A stretch of DNA of 64,000 nucleotides, taken from NCBI GenBank assembly GCA_025617745.1, contig CM046873.1, positions 30,579,410 to 30,643,409 on the forward strand, read 5' to 3'. Of this stretch, positions 1 through 10,965 are shown one piece after another (the stretch's first letter is position 1; the number at the start of each line of letters is the position of its first letter). The notes below the pieces were generated by a model that saw only the letters and a program-made list of their open reading frames with translations, was not told the DNA's origin and made no database searches. This stretch comes from Heliocidaris erythrogramma (Eukaryota > Echinodermata > Echinoidea > Camarodonta > Echinometridae). The position numbers and the translations under genes are program-made.

Positions 1-169
1 TGAAAAGGCTTAAAAAATCCATGGTAGTCATGGTGTAGGTGCATGTATCTTTAAAGGCGTCGAGTAGATTATACTCGTCGGAATCAAATGGGTCGGCCCG
101 AGAGTGTGCAGACTGCCCAAACGCCATGCCAACAATTATGGCAAGGACGATGATACCGATGATCCTCAT
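1..169 (-). CDS. Secreted protein, 5' part of a paralogue of the 52720-53430 gene (runs off the window)
   Basis: Reading leftwards from the ATG at 167-169, 56 codons stay open to the window edge. The product starts MRIIGIIVLAIIVGMAFGQS, a signal peptide ending in the same GQSA cleavage context as the complete gene at 52720-53430. The mature start then matches that gene residue by residue with conservative changes, including one conserved cysteine and the Tyr-x-Leu...Ala/Phe-Lys segment. The leader before ATG (GAAAGCCTGAAACC..ACAGACATGA) is also shared. A pyrimidine-rich TTTTTGCAG just upstream looks like a 3' splice site, so the start codon probably lies in exon 2 after a 5'UTR intron. Family function is unknown to me; a small secreted glycoprotein-like product is all that can be inferred. 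Confidence 0.7.
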   Translation of the reverse strand, partial: MRIIGIIVLAIIVGMAFGQSAHSRADPFDSDEYNLLDAFKDTCTYTMTTMDFLSLF

Positions 170-480
170 GTCTGTAAGGTTTCAGGCTTTCTCGATAATC
201 TGCAAAAATAAAAATTATCGGAGGTTTCACTATCATGACATCAAAAGCACCAACTATTCGTTGGACATGCACGAACCTCAATTTTGTTCTTTAAGGAAAT
301 GCAAAACTGACTGACTGACTGACTATAAAGAAATGTGGATGTGGGAAAGGAATAGGGTATGAAACATTTAAGGTTAAGGTTAGTTCTTCCACTGACGTTT
401 GGTAGTGGCGTGTCTGGACCTTGGCTGGGGGGGGGGGGGGGGGGGGGGACATCCACCCCAATGGTGGTTTCCGGTGCTAG
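1..480 (-). repeat. Segmental duplication, left copy (partner 53277-53640)
   Basis: Besides the coding start, the leader, the TTCTTTAAGGAAA stretch near 285 and a decayed transposon end near 400 (AGTGGCGTGTCTGGACCTTGG) recur in the same order upstream of the 53 kb gene. Shared transposon debris means the duplication happened after that insertion. A G-homopolymer at 427-449 is expanded only in this copy. Confidence 0.65.
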
Positions 481-489
481 GTAAAACAA

Positions 490-655
490 AATCAGAGGGA
501 AAATGTCAGTGGTAAAAATGTAAGAAGAAATATGTGAGAGGTCAAAATGGTATGAATGTAGGAAGAAATATGTGAGAGGTCAAAATGTGAGAGGTCAAAA
601 TGTCAGAGTTAAAAATGTCAGCGGTAAAAGTGTCAGAGGTAAAAATATCATACAC
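490..655. repeat. Degenerate minisatellite, unit near GTCAGAGGTAAAAAT
   Basis: About nine imperfect 15-16 bp units follow one another, with one larger internal duplication (GGAAGAAATATGTGAGAGGTCAAAATG, shown here only in outline). The same unit with CCAGAGG instead of TCAGAGG forms an array at 27355-27480, and its complement appears near 1625-1680. Confidence 0.6.
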
Positions 656-2099
656 TGTACTAGGAAATCAAAAGTTGAAATGACAAAGGTTTATCTAATT
701 TGATAAGTAAAATCGTGATATATTTAGGAGTGCACGCTTGTAGATTTATCTGGAAAATGACAAGTCTATTAATACTAAGCCCTTTTTTCATGATGTGCCT
801 TCTTTTCCTCCTTTTACTTTTACTTTTGTTTAATCTTTCTCCTGTTATTTCAATTCTCCTAACATAAGCATTAAGAAGTGAACGATTTAATGACTTCCAT
901 GGGTCGGTGTGACTTCGGCGCAGACCCAGCACGGCGGAATCCAATCTTCCATGCCCTTATTCTTCATGTATGTTTCCGACGTTTCCACATTTTTGAATAC
1001 CTGATAGTCAAAAAATACACGTCGAGGAATTTTTTTTTTTTGCTTGTCAGAGAATTTTGGAGGAAAACTAGACCCCCAAAATGTGATAACTTTTTTTTTC
1101 TTTCTTTGGTTGTCAGAAAATTTCAGACATTTCGGACAGTTAAATCATGTGGTGTCCCCGCGAATTTCGAAATGGATTTGCGCCACTGGCCCGTGCTACA
1201 TCAAAGGGTAACCACACAGTCATATTCCAGAGAAGCGCGCTTTGCAGAGGTTCGTATGACAAGCCATCGTTTACATTTACTCACTACACGAACATGATTG
1301 TATCACCCCCTCCACTAACAAAAGATAATTTCCGTATCTACGCGCCTCGTATAGGTATGCATAAATTTGCATTTTTTTTGGTGCTTGTCGTAATGTGTGT
1401 GTGTATGTTTGTGTTCGTGAGAGAAATCTTGGCCCGGAATACCCCCGCTTCTCCGAACGGATTTACGCCAATGCCTACAAACAAACTCAAAACACTGAGC
1501 AATATCACATTTTTTTAATCCAGAGTTCCCTAAATACTCTTCAACTTTGCAGATTAGTTTACTTAAATAGTTATATTCAATTGGCGCTGGGTGACGAGCT
1601 GATTAACTTCTGACATATTTACTTTTTTCCTCTGGCATTTGAATCTTATACATTTTACCTCTGAAATTTTTACCTTAACATGCTGTTTAATTTGATTTTC
1701 GATTTTATTTATTTTCTTCTGCATTCATATAAGTACAACATTTTTAAGTAGCATATACAAAATAAGATACAAAAGTACTTTTTGACAATGAATCATAAAT
1801 AAACAAGTATATGTAACAATCATTTCTTAAAAACAAACACATAAATGATAAATTGTCAAATTATTGTAATTCATCGAATATAAAATCATTTGCGGAAAAA
1901 GGATTGCCATTGTAAGCAATTTGCTTGAGAAAATATGGCAAACCCAAACAAATATTATGAAATATTATGAAATTATTATGAAAGTTAAAAGCATAATGAC
2001 GATGATGTTGATGATGAAATGATGATGATGATGATGATGATGAAGGTGATTTATGATAAAAGTGCTGATGATATCGGTAATTATTAAAATGATAGAAAG
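656..2099. other. No gene seen; repeat debris
   Basis: No convincing coding exon on either strand. Around 1005-1130 are two degenerate copies of a T-run followed by GCTTGTCAGAGAATTTTGG, which is the middle of the 2100 and 2542 elements. A short (GT)n tract lies near 1393-1420 and (GAT)n at 2000-2045. Confidence 0.5.
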
Positions 2100-2345
2100 C
2101 AGTGGCGGATCCAGGGGGGGGGGGCACAGCCGGCCCGTGCCCCCCCCCCTTTTGGAAGAGAAGTATGAATTTTTACCATAGACGATCCGCCATTTTCTCG
2201 ATTGTGCCCCCCCCCCCCCCTTTTAGAGTGAAGACCTTTTTTTTTTTTGCTTGTCAGGGAATTATTGAGGGAAACTGGACCCCATTACCCCCTTACTGAG
2301 CGATTTTTGAAGGTTTGGGGGAATTTTTTTTTTTGCTGGTGGCCC
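2100..2345 (+). mobile_element. hAT-like MITE remnant, left TIR present
   Basis: Begins CAGTGGCGGATCCAGG, the same terminal sequence as the complete 8-bp-TSD element at 28340. The body has G and C homopolymers, the GGCCCGTGCCCCCC block and the GCTTGTCAGGGAATTAT block. No clear right terminus was found, so the right boundary is approximate. Confidence 0.5.
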
Positions 2346-2541
2346 AGACTAAATTAAAATATGTTATATACGGTAATATCAATGAATTATAAAGCATAAT
2401 GAGGGTTTTACAAGGGACAAATATACCAACATTCCTAGAAATAGAAGTAGTTATATGACATATGCTCGTTCATATTCAAATTTTCGTCAATAATGACGCC
2501 CAAATTTTTGTTTGTCTCTTTCTTTCAATAGGTACATTATC

Positions 2542-2770
2542 CATTGGCGGATCCCGGGGGGGGGGGGGCACTTCCGGCCCGTGCCCCCCCCCTTTGGAAG
2601 AAAAGTATGCATTTTGACCATAGACGGATCCGCCATTTTCTCGATTGTGCCCCCTTTTAGATTGAAGACATTTTTTTTTTGCTTGTCAGGGAATTATGGA
2701 GGGAAACTGGACCCCCCCCCCCAGCACTGAGCGAATTCTGAAGGTCTGGCGAAATTTGTTTTGTCTCCAC
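2542..2770 (+). mobile_element. Second copy of the 2100 hAT-like MITE family
   Basis: TTGGCGGATCCCGGGG followed by the same body as 2100-2345 in the same order: CTTCCGGCCCGTGCC, TTTGGAAGAAAAGTATG, TAGACGGATCCGCCATTTTC, GCTTGTCAGGGAATTATGGAG. The first bases are decayed. Two copies 440 bp apart on the same strand suggest a local duplication or repeated targeting. Confidence 0.5.
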
Positions 2771-3150
2771 CCCCTGGACAACCACCAACCGTATAACCAC
2801 CCCTAGGATAATCACCTTCTAGGACAATTACCCTCTAGGATAATTACCCCCAGCTAATTACCCCCTAGGAGAACAACCCCTAGGACAACTACCCTCGGAC
2901 AACCTCCTTCCAGACAACTACCCCCTAGGGCGACCACCCTCTAGGACAACTACCCCCGGACGACTACCCCTAGACAACTACCCCAAGGACAACCACACTG
3001 TAGGACAACTACCCTCCGGACAACTACCCCCCAGACAATTACCCCTAGGACAACCACCCTCTAGGACAACTACCCCCATACAACTACCCCCTAGGGAAAC
3101 CACCTTCTAGGACATCTCTTTGACAACAACCACCTAAGGGAACTGCCACC
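2770..3150. repeat. Minisatellite, unit near AGGACAACTACCCCCT
   Basis: About 20 imperfect 16-18 bp units of the pattern (TA)GGACAAC(T/C)ACCC run for 380 bp. No reading frame stays open long enough to suggest a protein repeat. Confidence 0.75.
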
Positions 3151-3955
3151 CAAATAATAACAATAACGACTTAATTACTTATTTCATGAGGATTGTCTTT
3201 CTTTAAAAACGCGATATACCTTTGCAATATTTAGGGACACAGAACATTTCCCGGTGTTTAATAGATAAATTAAAATGTGAGTTAGAGGAGAAACAAGAAA
3301 ATGTATAATTTGTTTAAGGAGAAAACCACTAATTCTATCGTTCCTTGTGATTTACTTGATTTACTTGATTTGAGATTTTTGTTATTTCGATTATTTCATT
3401 AGGATTTATGGGATTAAAAAAAGTTGTAGGTTCAGGAAGAAATTTAGTAAAATTTTCGTTCTATTTATTCAGTTTGTTTGCTAAAGCAGGTTCTATTTTT
3501 ACAAAAAAGGAATTCAAGGTATGAACTATATCTTCAGACTGTATTTCTGTATTATCCATTGTAAAATTATTAGTGATTTTCTTTTGTTTTCTTGCCAGTC
3601 AAATCATTTATAACCTCCCCTGTAGATTATATATTATATTTCACTCTATTAAGTTTATCGGATATTTTACGAGAAGTTCGAATGATATTAGTTAATTTAT
3701 TTCGGTGTGTTTTATAATTGTTTTTATTAAGAGTGGTAGAGTTTGGTAAATAAGCCTTATGAGTTTATTTCTTGTGTGTATGAATCGCAGAATTGCTTTT
3801 GGCATCCCTGGCATTTTACAACGTTATTTCTGTTGTTTTCACTGTGAACTCCCGACCTGACTACTTTAGACTAATGGACATGCATCATAAAACTTGAAAA
3901 AAGTAAGTCAATTTGTGTCTATACATACATGTACTCTTCATTTGATTTCGCTATG
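3151..3955. other. No feature seen
   Basis: AT-rich sequence without a long frame, repeat unit or RNA gene that I can recognise. Confidence 0.5.
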
Positions 3956-4186
3956 GATAAGACCGCGCCTTTCGCCGATTAGCCGATGTTGAGAATGCCG
4001 AGTGAAAGTGACATGTTGAAGGATATTTGGATGAAAATGCCGGTGTTAGACAAACTGTCAGAAAAACTGGATAGATTGCGCGAGCGAGTAGATAGAATAG
4101 AAGTGAAGAAGAAGCTCGTGCTGAAAACATCGACACAAAAGAAAAATCTCGAGATGAGAGGAAAACGCATCTCACATTATGAATAA
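3956..4186 (+). pseudogene. Possible LINE ORF1 N-terminal fragment
   Basis: After a start at 3954 and one stop, a 66-residue frame continues with a heptad-like coiled coil (LDKLSEKLDRLRERVDRIE). LINE ORF1 proteins of animals often begin this way, with acidic residues, then a leucine-rich coiled coil. No downstream RRM or RT is attached, so this is only a resemblance. It could equally be an unrelated coiled-coil remnant. Confidence 0.25.
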
Positions 4187-4325
4187 CGGTCCTTATGAAT
4201 AATGGTCCTTATGACTTTATGAATATTGACCCCCTTTCCGTTTTATGAATAGTGGACCTTCAGGTATAGGAACTTACCCGTTATGAATAGTGGTCCTTAA
4301 GAATAGCGGTCATTATGACTAGCGA
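4183..4325. repeat. GAATAGCGGTCCTTAT minisatellite, locus 1
   Basis: Six or so variants of TATGAATAnnGGTCCTTA follow each other. The same words form arrays at 26745-27352 and 58553-58812. Confidence 0.65.
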
Positions 4326-4843
4326 GGTTGCCCCCTGGCATCATGGGGGGGGGGGGGGGTGTGAATGTGTAGGAGAAGTCCTATCATTTTCTTTTCACGT
4401 TTATTTTCCCTTCTATTTTTTCTTACTTTTCCCTGCCGTTCCATGGGGGAGATTGGGGGGGGGGGGGCACTAGTCCTGATCATCATGTGATGATAGAAAA
4501 CTGATACATTATTTTTATTCGTCATATCTATTTTTGTCGAATGATAAATACCACGTTTCCCTTTTCCATAACATATGCCCCTAATCCAAAGTGACTTAGA
4601 GCCAGTATTCCCAGTATTCTCGCTTGCTACGCTCGCTCGTATTAAAAGTATAGCTTATTAAATAAATTTTCATTGTGAAATTTTTGCAATCACAATGTAA
4701 TTGCTATTGTTTGCTCGCTCGGTTCTCTCGCTCGCTCAATATTCAAATAATACTACAAAACTGCAAAGCATGATGCTAAAGTTGTATCTTGGATATGTAA
4801 AGAGAAAAAACACATACATGTTTACACACCCTCACCCAACACA

Positions 4844-4886
<43 letters not shown>

Positions 4887-5511
4887 CACACACACACACA
4901 CACACATACATGTATATAGATATATATCTGGCCCATCTGGAAAATCATACCCCAGGTATGAGGGCCTGTCTACGTCAATGCATTAAGCTGACCATACTGT
5001 TACATTTTTAAGGTATATGTGTAAATTCATTCATGAAAATCATGATTATATCCCTCTCAAAATATTTTAATAAAAGTTTGCAGGCTATCATTGTTTCTAC
5101 TTGTTGAAAAACTAGATGACGTTAGGATGGACGATTTTTTGAGCAAATTTTATCATTTTTTCACACTTCTTGATGTTTTGTGGAATCCAGGTTACTCAAA
5201 TCACAAAATAATTCTCTGAATAAATTTCTCATCCTATTATTACTAAAAAGAAAACTGTTTTATTTTATTCATGCATGATGTTCAATTCAAAAGATATGCT
5301 AATAATGGAATTTCACAAAAAATTCAAGATGGTAGCCAAATTGGCCGATTTCGTTGTTAAGTTGTTAAAAAAAACAACGAAAACCCCCCTTTCCGACTAG
5401 ACTAATGCCTTAGTAAAAATATTCAATTTCATTGGGATCACTGTAAAACCGATTATGTTATCATTCCATGAGACAATAATTAATACAGGCACAGTGAAGG
5501 AACTATTAACG
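4326..5511. other. No gene seen; homopolymers and microsatellite
   Basis: Two long G-runs (4346 and 4456), a TA/CA microsatellite at 4850-4912 and AT-rich single-copy-looking DNA. No coding exon recognised. Confidence 0.5.
4850..4912. repeat. (TA)n(CA)n microsatellite
   Basis: About 32 bp of pure TA repeats run into a further 26 bp of CA repeats. Confidence 0.9.
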
Positions 5512-5834
5512 GGATTCTAGGGGGTCCTGAACTTTTGCAAATGACTGTACTGTTATATTTTGTAACCAAAAAGATTACGGTGGGGAAGGAAATAAACATA
5601 TAAATACATAGAGAATACTTACATTTTTAGAGATGGTTCTCCTGCTTCTAGACGAATGTATGGCGGAGAGGGTGTCTTCAGCTTCCCATTGACGAAATGG
5701 GAAATGTAGATTAGAGCCACGCATTTTTCATATGATGGAAATTTCCAGTGACTCACAAAACCATGCACGCGATTGCGCAAGATTCCGGGGAAATTTTTTC
5801 AAGGCTCTATCACTATGAACTCGGTGACAAAGAG

Positions 5835-5912
5835 AGCGGACAATTTATGCAGCTCCTCATTGTACCCTCCACAATAGCTCTAGTAGACAAAAGGACATCC
5901 CTTCACTGCTAT
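5835..5912 (+). repeat. Left arm of interrupted hairpin
   Basis: AGCGGACAATTTATGCAGCT to GCTAT pairs with the reverse complement of 12549-12627 at roughly four of five positions over 78 bp. Without the LINE the loop would be only about 32 bp. Confidence 0.75.
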
Positions 5913-5914
5913 TA

Positions 5915-5927
5915 TGTGACACCTGTT
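5915..5927. repeat. LINE target-site duplication, left copy
   Basis: TGTGACACCTGTT is repeated exactly at 12519-12531, directly after the poly-A tail. Confidence 0.9.
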
Positions 5928-6426
5928 GTCGTAAAAGGCGACTAAAAGGGGAGCCTTGTTTGCCGTGAGCTGCGACCCGTGTCTGTGGAGAAAGGGATCC
6001 TGGTGATTGAGTGGATGGTGTGACTTCGGTCCTCCTAAAGCAACACATCACTTTAGCCTTGGATTCACCTAGACGGGAGGTTGAAATTGGCCTGGTTTCA
6101 ATCAATCGGCTGGTAGTGACATGCCCTGGGAGCGCATATTTGTACTAATTGCATGTACTTTATGATAGCTTGCCCTTTTCTATAAGAATATACAGTGTAT
6201 TTTTACTAATAGTCTTCACTCTTGGGCTCCTAGAAGGCGGCTGCTTAACAGGTCAATTGGGGTATATGTATACAGATGTACATGTATATAGATGTACGTA
6301 TATTCTGAGTATATCACCGGTGTATCTCTGACATAAGTATGGTGGCTGACCGCATACATTTTATGTCCCCTTGTTGGGCTCCACGGTGGGTGGGGAGCAC
6401 TGATGACGAATAACAATCAATAACCC
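5928..6426 (+). promoter_or_regulatory. LINE 5'UTR (likely internal promoter)
   Basis: The element starts GTCGTAAAAGGCGACTAAAA directly after the target duplication and runs 499 bp to ORF1. LINEs of this type carry an internal promoter in this region; no specific promoter element can be pointed to. The segment 6146-6345 contains TACATGTA-type repeats and may be a small insertion. Confidence 0.6.
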
Positions 6427-7158
6427 ATGGATAACTTACGAATTAAACCAAACAATAAGCGATCGAGGAATACCATAGACTCGGGTTCAGATTTTGAGTC
6501 GACAGTGTCTACACCTTGCTGGCCGCGTTTCTTGGTCATTTCGGGCAAAGACCAAGATGCTTTTAAGAAGTTGTCGCCATTTGCGATCGACAAAGGAATA
6601 AAGGGCATGGCTGGCACGACCAAGTCGACTAAGAGACTCCGGTCAGGAGAAGTTTTGGTTGAAGTTGATAAGGCCAGCCAGGCAAACATGTTTCTAAAAT
6701 TGACAACATTTCTACAGATTCCTATTCAGGTAACCCCTCACAGGTCTTTGAACTCTAGTAAAGGCGTCATCCGTTGCCCTGATCTAAAGCATTGTGAGGA
6801 CGAGGAGATTCTGGATGGTTTAGCCACCCAAAATGTTACTCATATTCACCGTGTGGAGATCACACGCGACGGTGTCAAACAATCAACTGGTACCTTCTTT
6901 TTGACTTTCAACACGCCAGTTTTGCCGCCAACCATTAAAGTTGGTTTTCTGCAAGTTAGGGTTGATCGTTATATACCCAATCCTATACGCTGCTTTAGAT
7001 GCCAGCGGTTTGGTCATTTCAAATCAAATTGTACTGGGGACGAAACTTGTGAGAGATGCGGAAAGAAGGATCACGGTATTACAGACTGCAAGGGCACACC
7101 TTCCTGCGTAAATTGCAATGGTAACCATCATTCCAATGCAAAGACGTGCCCCAAATAA
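6427..7158 (+). CDS. LINE ORF1, gag-like zinc-knuckle protein
   Basis: A 243-residue frame starts MDNLRIKPNNK. Its middle part is a degenerate RNA-binding (RRM-like) gag region, and the C-terminus has three CCHC knuckles: CFRCQRFGHFKSNC near residue 189, CERCGKKDHGITDC near 208 and CVNCNGNHHSNAKTC near 227. Such proteins coat the LINE RNA in a ribonucleoprotein particle. The frame stops right after CPK, but a +1 frame continues with the usual following sequence, so the stop reflects a small deletion at about 7150 and not the natural end. The start is the first ATG of the frame and sits just after the GATGACGAATAA leader seen in relatives. Confidence 0.85.
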   Translation: MDNLRIKPNNKRSRNTIDSGSDFESTVSTPCWPRFLVISGKDQDAFKKLSPFAIDKGIKGMAGTTKSTKRLRSGEVLVEVDKASQANMFLKLTTFLQIPIQVTPHRSLNSSKGVIRCPDLKHCEDEEILDGLATQNVTHIHRVEITRDGVKQSTGTFFLTFNTPVLPPTIKVGFLQVRVDRYIPNPIRCFRCQRFGHFKSNCTGDETCERCGKKDHGITDCKGTPSCVNCNGNHHSNAKTCPK

Positions 7159-7696
7159 TCTGTCCTATATGGAAGCTAGGAAAAGGTATCAGGCACAAAA
7201 TGTTGTATTTACAGGTTATGCACATGCTGTTAAACAGAATATACATGTACCAAAAGTGTCTATGGCTGTACAAACAGACTTGACGTGGCCGATTGGATGC
7301 GACACTCCCATACCTATTAAGAAGCAACCAAAGACAATTACCCACAAGCAAACAAGTACTCAGTCGGTGGAGAAATTGGATCAAGTGAAAGAGACGCGGT
7401 CTGCTAGAAATAAGGCAGACTTGACATCTGCCCGCAGCCGTAGTCTTTCTAGAGATCCTCCGGGAAAACCAGTTCCTCGTACCTCCATTGACGAGCCGCT
7501 CAAAAAACCAACAAAAGATAAAACTAAACCAACAAAAGACAAAATTCAAACGATGTCGAATAGACAAAAAAAGGGGTCCACTGACCCCATACAAATACAT
7601 AACAAGTATGATGTATTAGCAGCTGAGGGGGAAGACATGGAGTTTAGTGCTTCAGATGTCCAACCCCAATCAAAGCTCACTAATACAAAAAGGTAA
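7159..7696 (+). pseudogene. LINE ORF1 C-terminal part, frameshifted
   Basis: The frame that is open from 7118 carries YMEARKRYQAQN, which normally follows the third knuckle in I-like LINE ORF1 proteins, then a basic, Lys/Pro/Thr-rich tail (KKPTKDKTKPTKDK) to a stop at 7694-7696. It overlaps the ORF2 frame by 13 bp, a layout compatible with reinitiation or frameshifting into ORF2. Separated from the upstream part only by the deletion near 7150. Confidence 0.75.
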
Positions 7697-9003
7697 CACA
7701 TACAACGAAGGCTTCTAGTAAGCATAAAATAATCCAATGGAACTGTCGAGGTTTCCGAGCTAATTACGATGAGCTCGGTCTCATGATGCTCGAACATAAT
7801 CCCAGTGTGTATTGCTTGCAGGAAACCCTATTAAAATCATCCGATGCTGTAGAGCTGAGACGGTTTAACATGTATAATACATATGGCAGTGTCACTAACG
7901 ACAGAGCTGCTGGCGGGTCAATGATTTTAATTAAAAATAATATTATACATACACATTTAAAACTAGATACACCGCTTCAAGCTGTAGCTGTACGACTTAC
8001 CCTGCATAAAACAATAACGATATGTAGTATTTATATTCCTCCACCGTATAATCTAAACATTCGCGAGCTAGATAATTTATTCAGTCAGCTCCCTTCTCCA
8101 TGTATGATTTTAGGCGACTTTAATGGTCATAACCCCATGTGGGGAAGCTCTCACAGAACCACTAAGGGTCGAATATTGGAAGAATTTATTAGTTCCCATG
8201 ACTTATGCATTTTAAATAACGGTAATCACACTTACTTACATCCAGGACATGGTACTTACTCAGCCATAGACATCTCCATTTGTGATCCTGACTTGTTTCT
8301 AGACTATTCATGGTTTGTCAGTACAGACTGTCATGGGAGTGATCATTTTCCACTTTTCATATCACATGACGGTCCTACCATTCAACCAATGTCTACTAAA
8401 TGGAAATTTCACAAAGCAGACTGGCAAACATACTCCCTACTATGTTCCCAAAAAATTACTATTGAACGATATGAGGGACTTCAATGCCCAATAGATGCAT
8501 TTACGGAGGACCTTGTATCTATAGCGGAAGAGTCAATTCCCAAAACTTCCACTATCCCCCAACGAGTTTCTCGACCCTGGTATGATGATGAGGTCAAAGA
8601 AGCCATTAATAAACGAAAAAGAGCCCTTCGGCTATTTGATGCTCATCCCACCCCTTCAAATCACGACAGTTTTCGACAGGTTCGAGCTAAAACACGACGT
8701 CTAATTCGTCAAAAGAAACGTAGCACTTGGAGATCTTATGTCTCCAAGTTGAACTCTCGTACCCCTGCCTCTAAAGTGTGGAATATGGTGAAGAAAATCC
8801 AGGGAAAGAATACTTCATCACATATTCAGCATCTCTCTGTTGATAATACAATATTTACTTCCCATAAAGATATTGCAAATAAACTGGCCGATCAGTTTTC
8901 TCTAAATTCATCCTCACAGAATTATGCTCCTACCTTCCAACACCATAAATCTCATGCAGAAAATGAGCAGCTAAAATTTAAGTCTAATAACACTGAATAT
9001 TAA
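7684..9003 (+). CDS. LINE ORF2 N-terminal part: AP-type endonuclease and linker
   Basis: The frame is open from 7684; the first ATG is at 7783, but the conserved N-terminus (IIQWNCRGF, metal-binding Asn) starts upstream at about 7726, so translation must start before that ATG or by frameshift. EEP-fold endonuclease motifs follow in order: CLQET (catalytic Glu), GDFNGHNPMWG (Asp/Asn) and HGSDHFPL (Asp/His). The enzyme nicks target DNA to prime reverse transcription. After the domain comes the basic linker leading to RT. The frame ends in TAA at 9001, but the next codons (NALFTMEEL) are in the same frame and continue the expected protein, so this is a nonsense change. Confidence 0.85.
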   Translation, partial: YKKVTHTTKASSKHKIIQWNCRGFRANYDELGLMMLEHNPSVYCLQETLLKSSDAVELRRFNMYNTYGSVTNDRAAGGSMILIKNNIIHTHLKLDTPLQAVAVRLTLHKTITICSIYIPPPYNLNIRELDNLFSQLPSPCMILGDFNGHNPMWGSSHRTTKGRILEEFISSHDLCILNNGNHTYLHPGHGTYSAIDISICDPDLFLDYSWFVSTDCHGSDHFPLFISHDGPTIQPMSTKWKFHKADWQTYSLLCSQKITIERYEGLQCPIDAFTEDLVSIAEESIPKTSTIPQRVSRPWYDDEVKEAINKRKRALRLFDAHPTPSNHDSFRQVRAKTRRLIRQKKRSTWRSYVSKLNSRTPASKVWNMVKKIQGKNTSSHIQHLSVDNTIFTSHKDIANKLADQFSLNSSSQNYAPTFQHHKSHAENEQLKFKSNNTEY

Positions 9004-10030
9004 AACGCTTTATTCACCATGGAAGAATTAAACACAGCAATACAGAGAAGCCGCGACTCATCTGCTGGTCCAGATTCCATACACTATAAATTTTTTAAAC
9101 ACCTACCTCATTCATGCCTTAAAGTCCTCCTTACACTAATCAACATAACATGGGAATCTGGTGCTTTTCCACCTATTTGGAGGCGGGCAATAGTTGTTCC
9201 TATTCCCAAACCAGGGAAAGATCAGTGATCCTATAAATTATCGACCGATAGCTCTGACAAGCTGTCTATGTAAGACTATGGAACGTATGGTCAACAATCG
9301 GTTCGTTTGGTTCTTAGAATCAAAAAATTTAATTTCAAATTATCAATGTGGCTTCAGACACCACAGAAGCACTGTAGATCACCTAGTTCGGCTTGAGTCA
9401 TACATAAGAGATTCTTTCTTAAACAGACAACATGTAGTCGTAGTATTTTTTGATTTAGAAAAGGCCTTTGACACCACCTGGAAGTTTGGTATCATGAAAA
9501 ACCTTTTTGATTTTGGTCTTCGTGGTAGACTTCCCAATTTCATATCGCGCTTCCTGGAAAACCGTCAATTTCAGGTACGAGTGGGATCCACCTTGTCAGA
9601 TCTTCATAATCAGGAAATGGGAGTCCCACAAGGCAGCGTTCTGTCACCTACATGTTTTAACATAAAAATTAACAACATAATAAACTCCTTAGATAAAAAT
9701 ATTATGTGCTCTCTATATATGTTGATGATTTTTTGATAGCATTTAGGTCTAAATTCATGGCTACCATTGAACGACAATTGCAAATGAATTTAAATAACAT
9801 CAATCAATGGACCCAAAAGAACGGTTTTAAATTTTCAAAGTCCAGGACTGTGTGTATGCATTTTTGTAATCTTCGCTCTCAACATCCTGATCCAAATCTG
9901 TCAATTGACAATACACCTATTAAGGTAGTAGAACAGACAAAGTTTCTAGGACTAGTTCTAGATAAAAAGTTAACCTTCATACCTCACATAAAGAACCTGA
10001 AAGCTAAATGTTTGAATTCACTAAACCTTC
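9004..10030 (+). pseudogene. LINE reverse transcriptase domain, two frameshifts
   Basis: RT blocks appear in order: SSAGPDSIHY, PIPKPGKDQ, NYRPIALTSCLCKTMERM, CGFRHHRSTVDHL, VFFDLEKAFDTTW (block A Asp), MGVPQGSVLSP (block B) and IYVDDFLIAF (catalytic YVDD). One frameshift falls at about 9226 after KDQ, a second (2 nt extra) at about 9715 just before YVDD. All catalytic residues are still encoded. The thumb region ends at LNLL, where the TTAA element is inserted; removing it restores LLKVVS in frame. Confidence 0.88.
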
Positions 10031-10034
10031 TTAA
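10031..10034. repeat. TTAA target duplication, copy A left
   Basis: TTAA, repeated at 10966-10969; the LINE needs only one of them for its frame. Confidence 0.88.
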
Positions 10035-10965
10035 AGTAGAACACTCAAGAAAATCACAAATATGGCAATTAATGTATCACTAGAAATTGGGAAGCTTACA
10101 GATGGCAATCGTATAAGTTTTATGTCAACTGCGTATATGACGATTATAAAAACAACATAAATAAAAGCTCTTCTCAGCATGTGGAATATCCGAGGATTCG
10201 CCAGAAATATAGCGATGTTTTGATGTCGTCATACGAGGGATCGATCCTGCTTAAGCAGACGACGTCCTATAATGAATGAACGTAATTGCAATGCAATTAT
10301 TTATCAAATTATAAAGAGTTTGGTACATTTAAACATGACCTTATTTCACACCATTCTAAAAGGGAAAGTGAACTGATTCTGATAACTAAAACTGTTTGAT
10401 TGTAAATACACAGGAGAAGGGTCAATGATCAATGAAATAAACCCCATTTTCAAATTGAAAAGCCCTGCGAATAATAGCTGGATGGTATTCGTTCCCTCTT
10501 GAAACGCCGAACATGCCCCGGTGCAAGCAGCTGAAAATACAATGGCGTCTTATTTTGTTTACAAGTGACTGATTCCTTTATTTTTTAACGCTGCATTTTT
10601 CATCAAAATAATACCATACACGAAGTTGAGAGTGAGGCAACAGACTAACATTAAGACTGACGCTAGTCAAGTAAGAGAAATAAGTGAAGAGGAGATGACA
10701 AAACAGGCACTGAAAAATGTGTATAATGTTATGGGACATCGTCTGCTAAGACAGGACTCGCCCCTCTTGTGTCGTCACACATCTCAGCAGCGTTCAAGGA
10801 GCTTTTCAGCTGCTATATCGGGGGCTGTATTTTACCGTTTTATAATTGATAATAATCATTAATTCAAATGTTTCCAAGCTTTAAATTTGGATAACCTTGT
10901 TTAATTTATGCCATCTATGCAATAATAAGTATTAAGCCAATATTTAAAATCATTAGTGTTCTACT
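10035..10965 (+). mobile_element. TTAA-type non-autonomous DNA element, copy A (931 bp)
   Basis: Ends are AGTAGAACACT and its complement AGTGTTCTACT, each flanked by TTAA (10031-10034 and 10966-10969). The LINE frame reads through correctly if one TTAA and the element are removed, which is direct proof of a TTAA duplication. TTAA targeting is used by piggyBac and Kolobok transposases; the ends do not decide between them. There is no transposase gene. A short frame MAINVSLETGKL-like near the left end is shared by all copies but is only about 55 codons long. Confidence 0.9.

Larger units (their letters stand above)
5512..5927 (+). repeat. Dispersed repeat, copy 1 (copy 2 at 61640-61870)
   Basis: The stretch from CTTTTGCAAATGACTGTA through ATTACGGTGG, TTTTTAGAGATGGTTCT, GATGGAAATTTCCAGTGA and TTGCGCAAGATTC recurs in order at 61650-61880. 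The last ~80 bp also form one arm of an inverted repeat whose other arm lies beyond the LINE. Probably a foldback DNA element; its outer boundary is not certain. Confidence 0.55.

Noticed and set aside
7079-7600. 173-codon minus-strand frame
   Set aside because: Shadow of the LINE ORF1 C-terminal frame.
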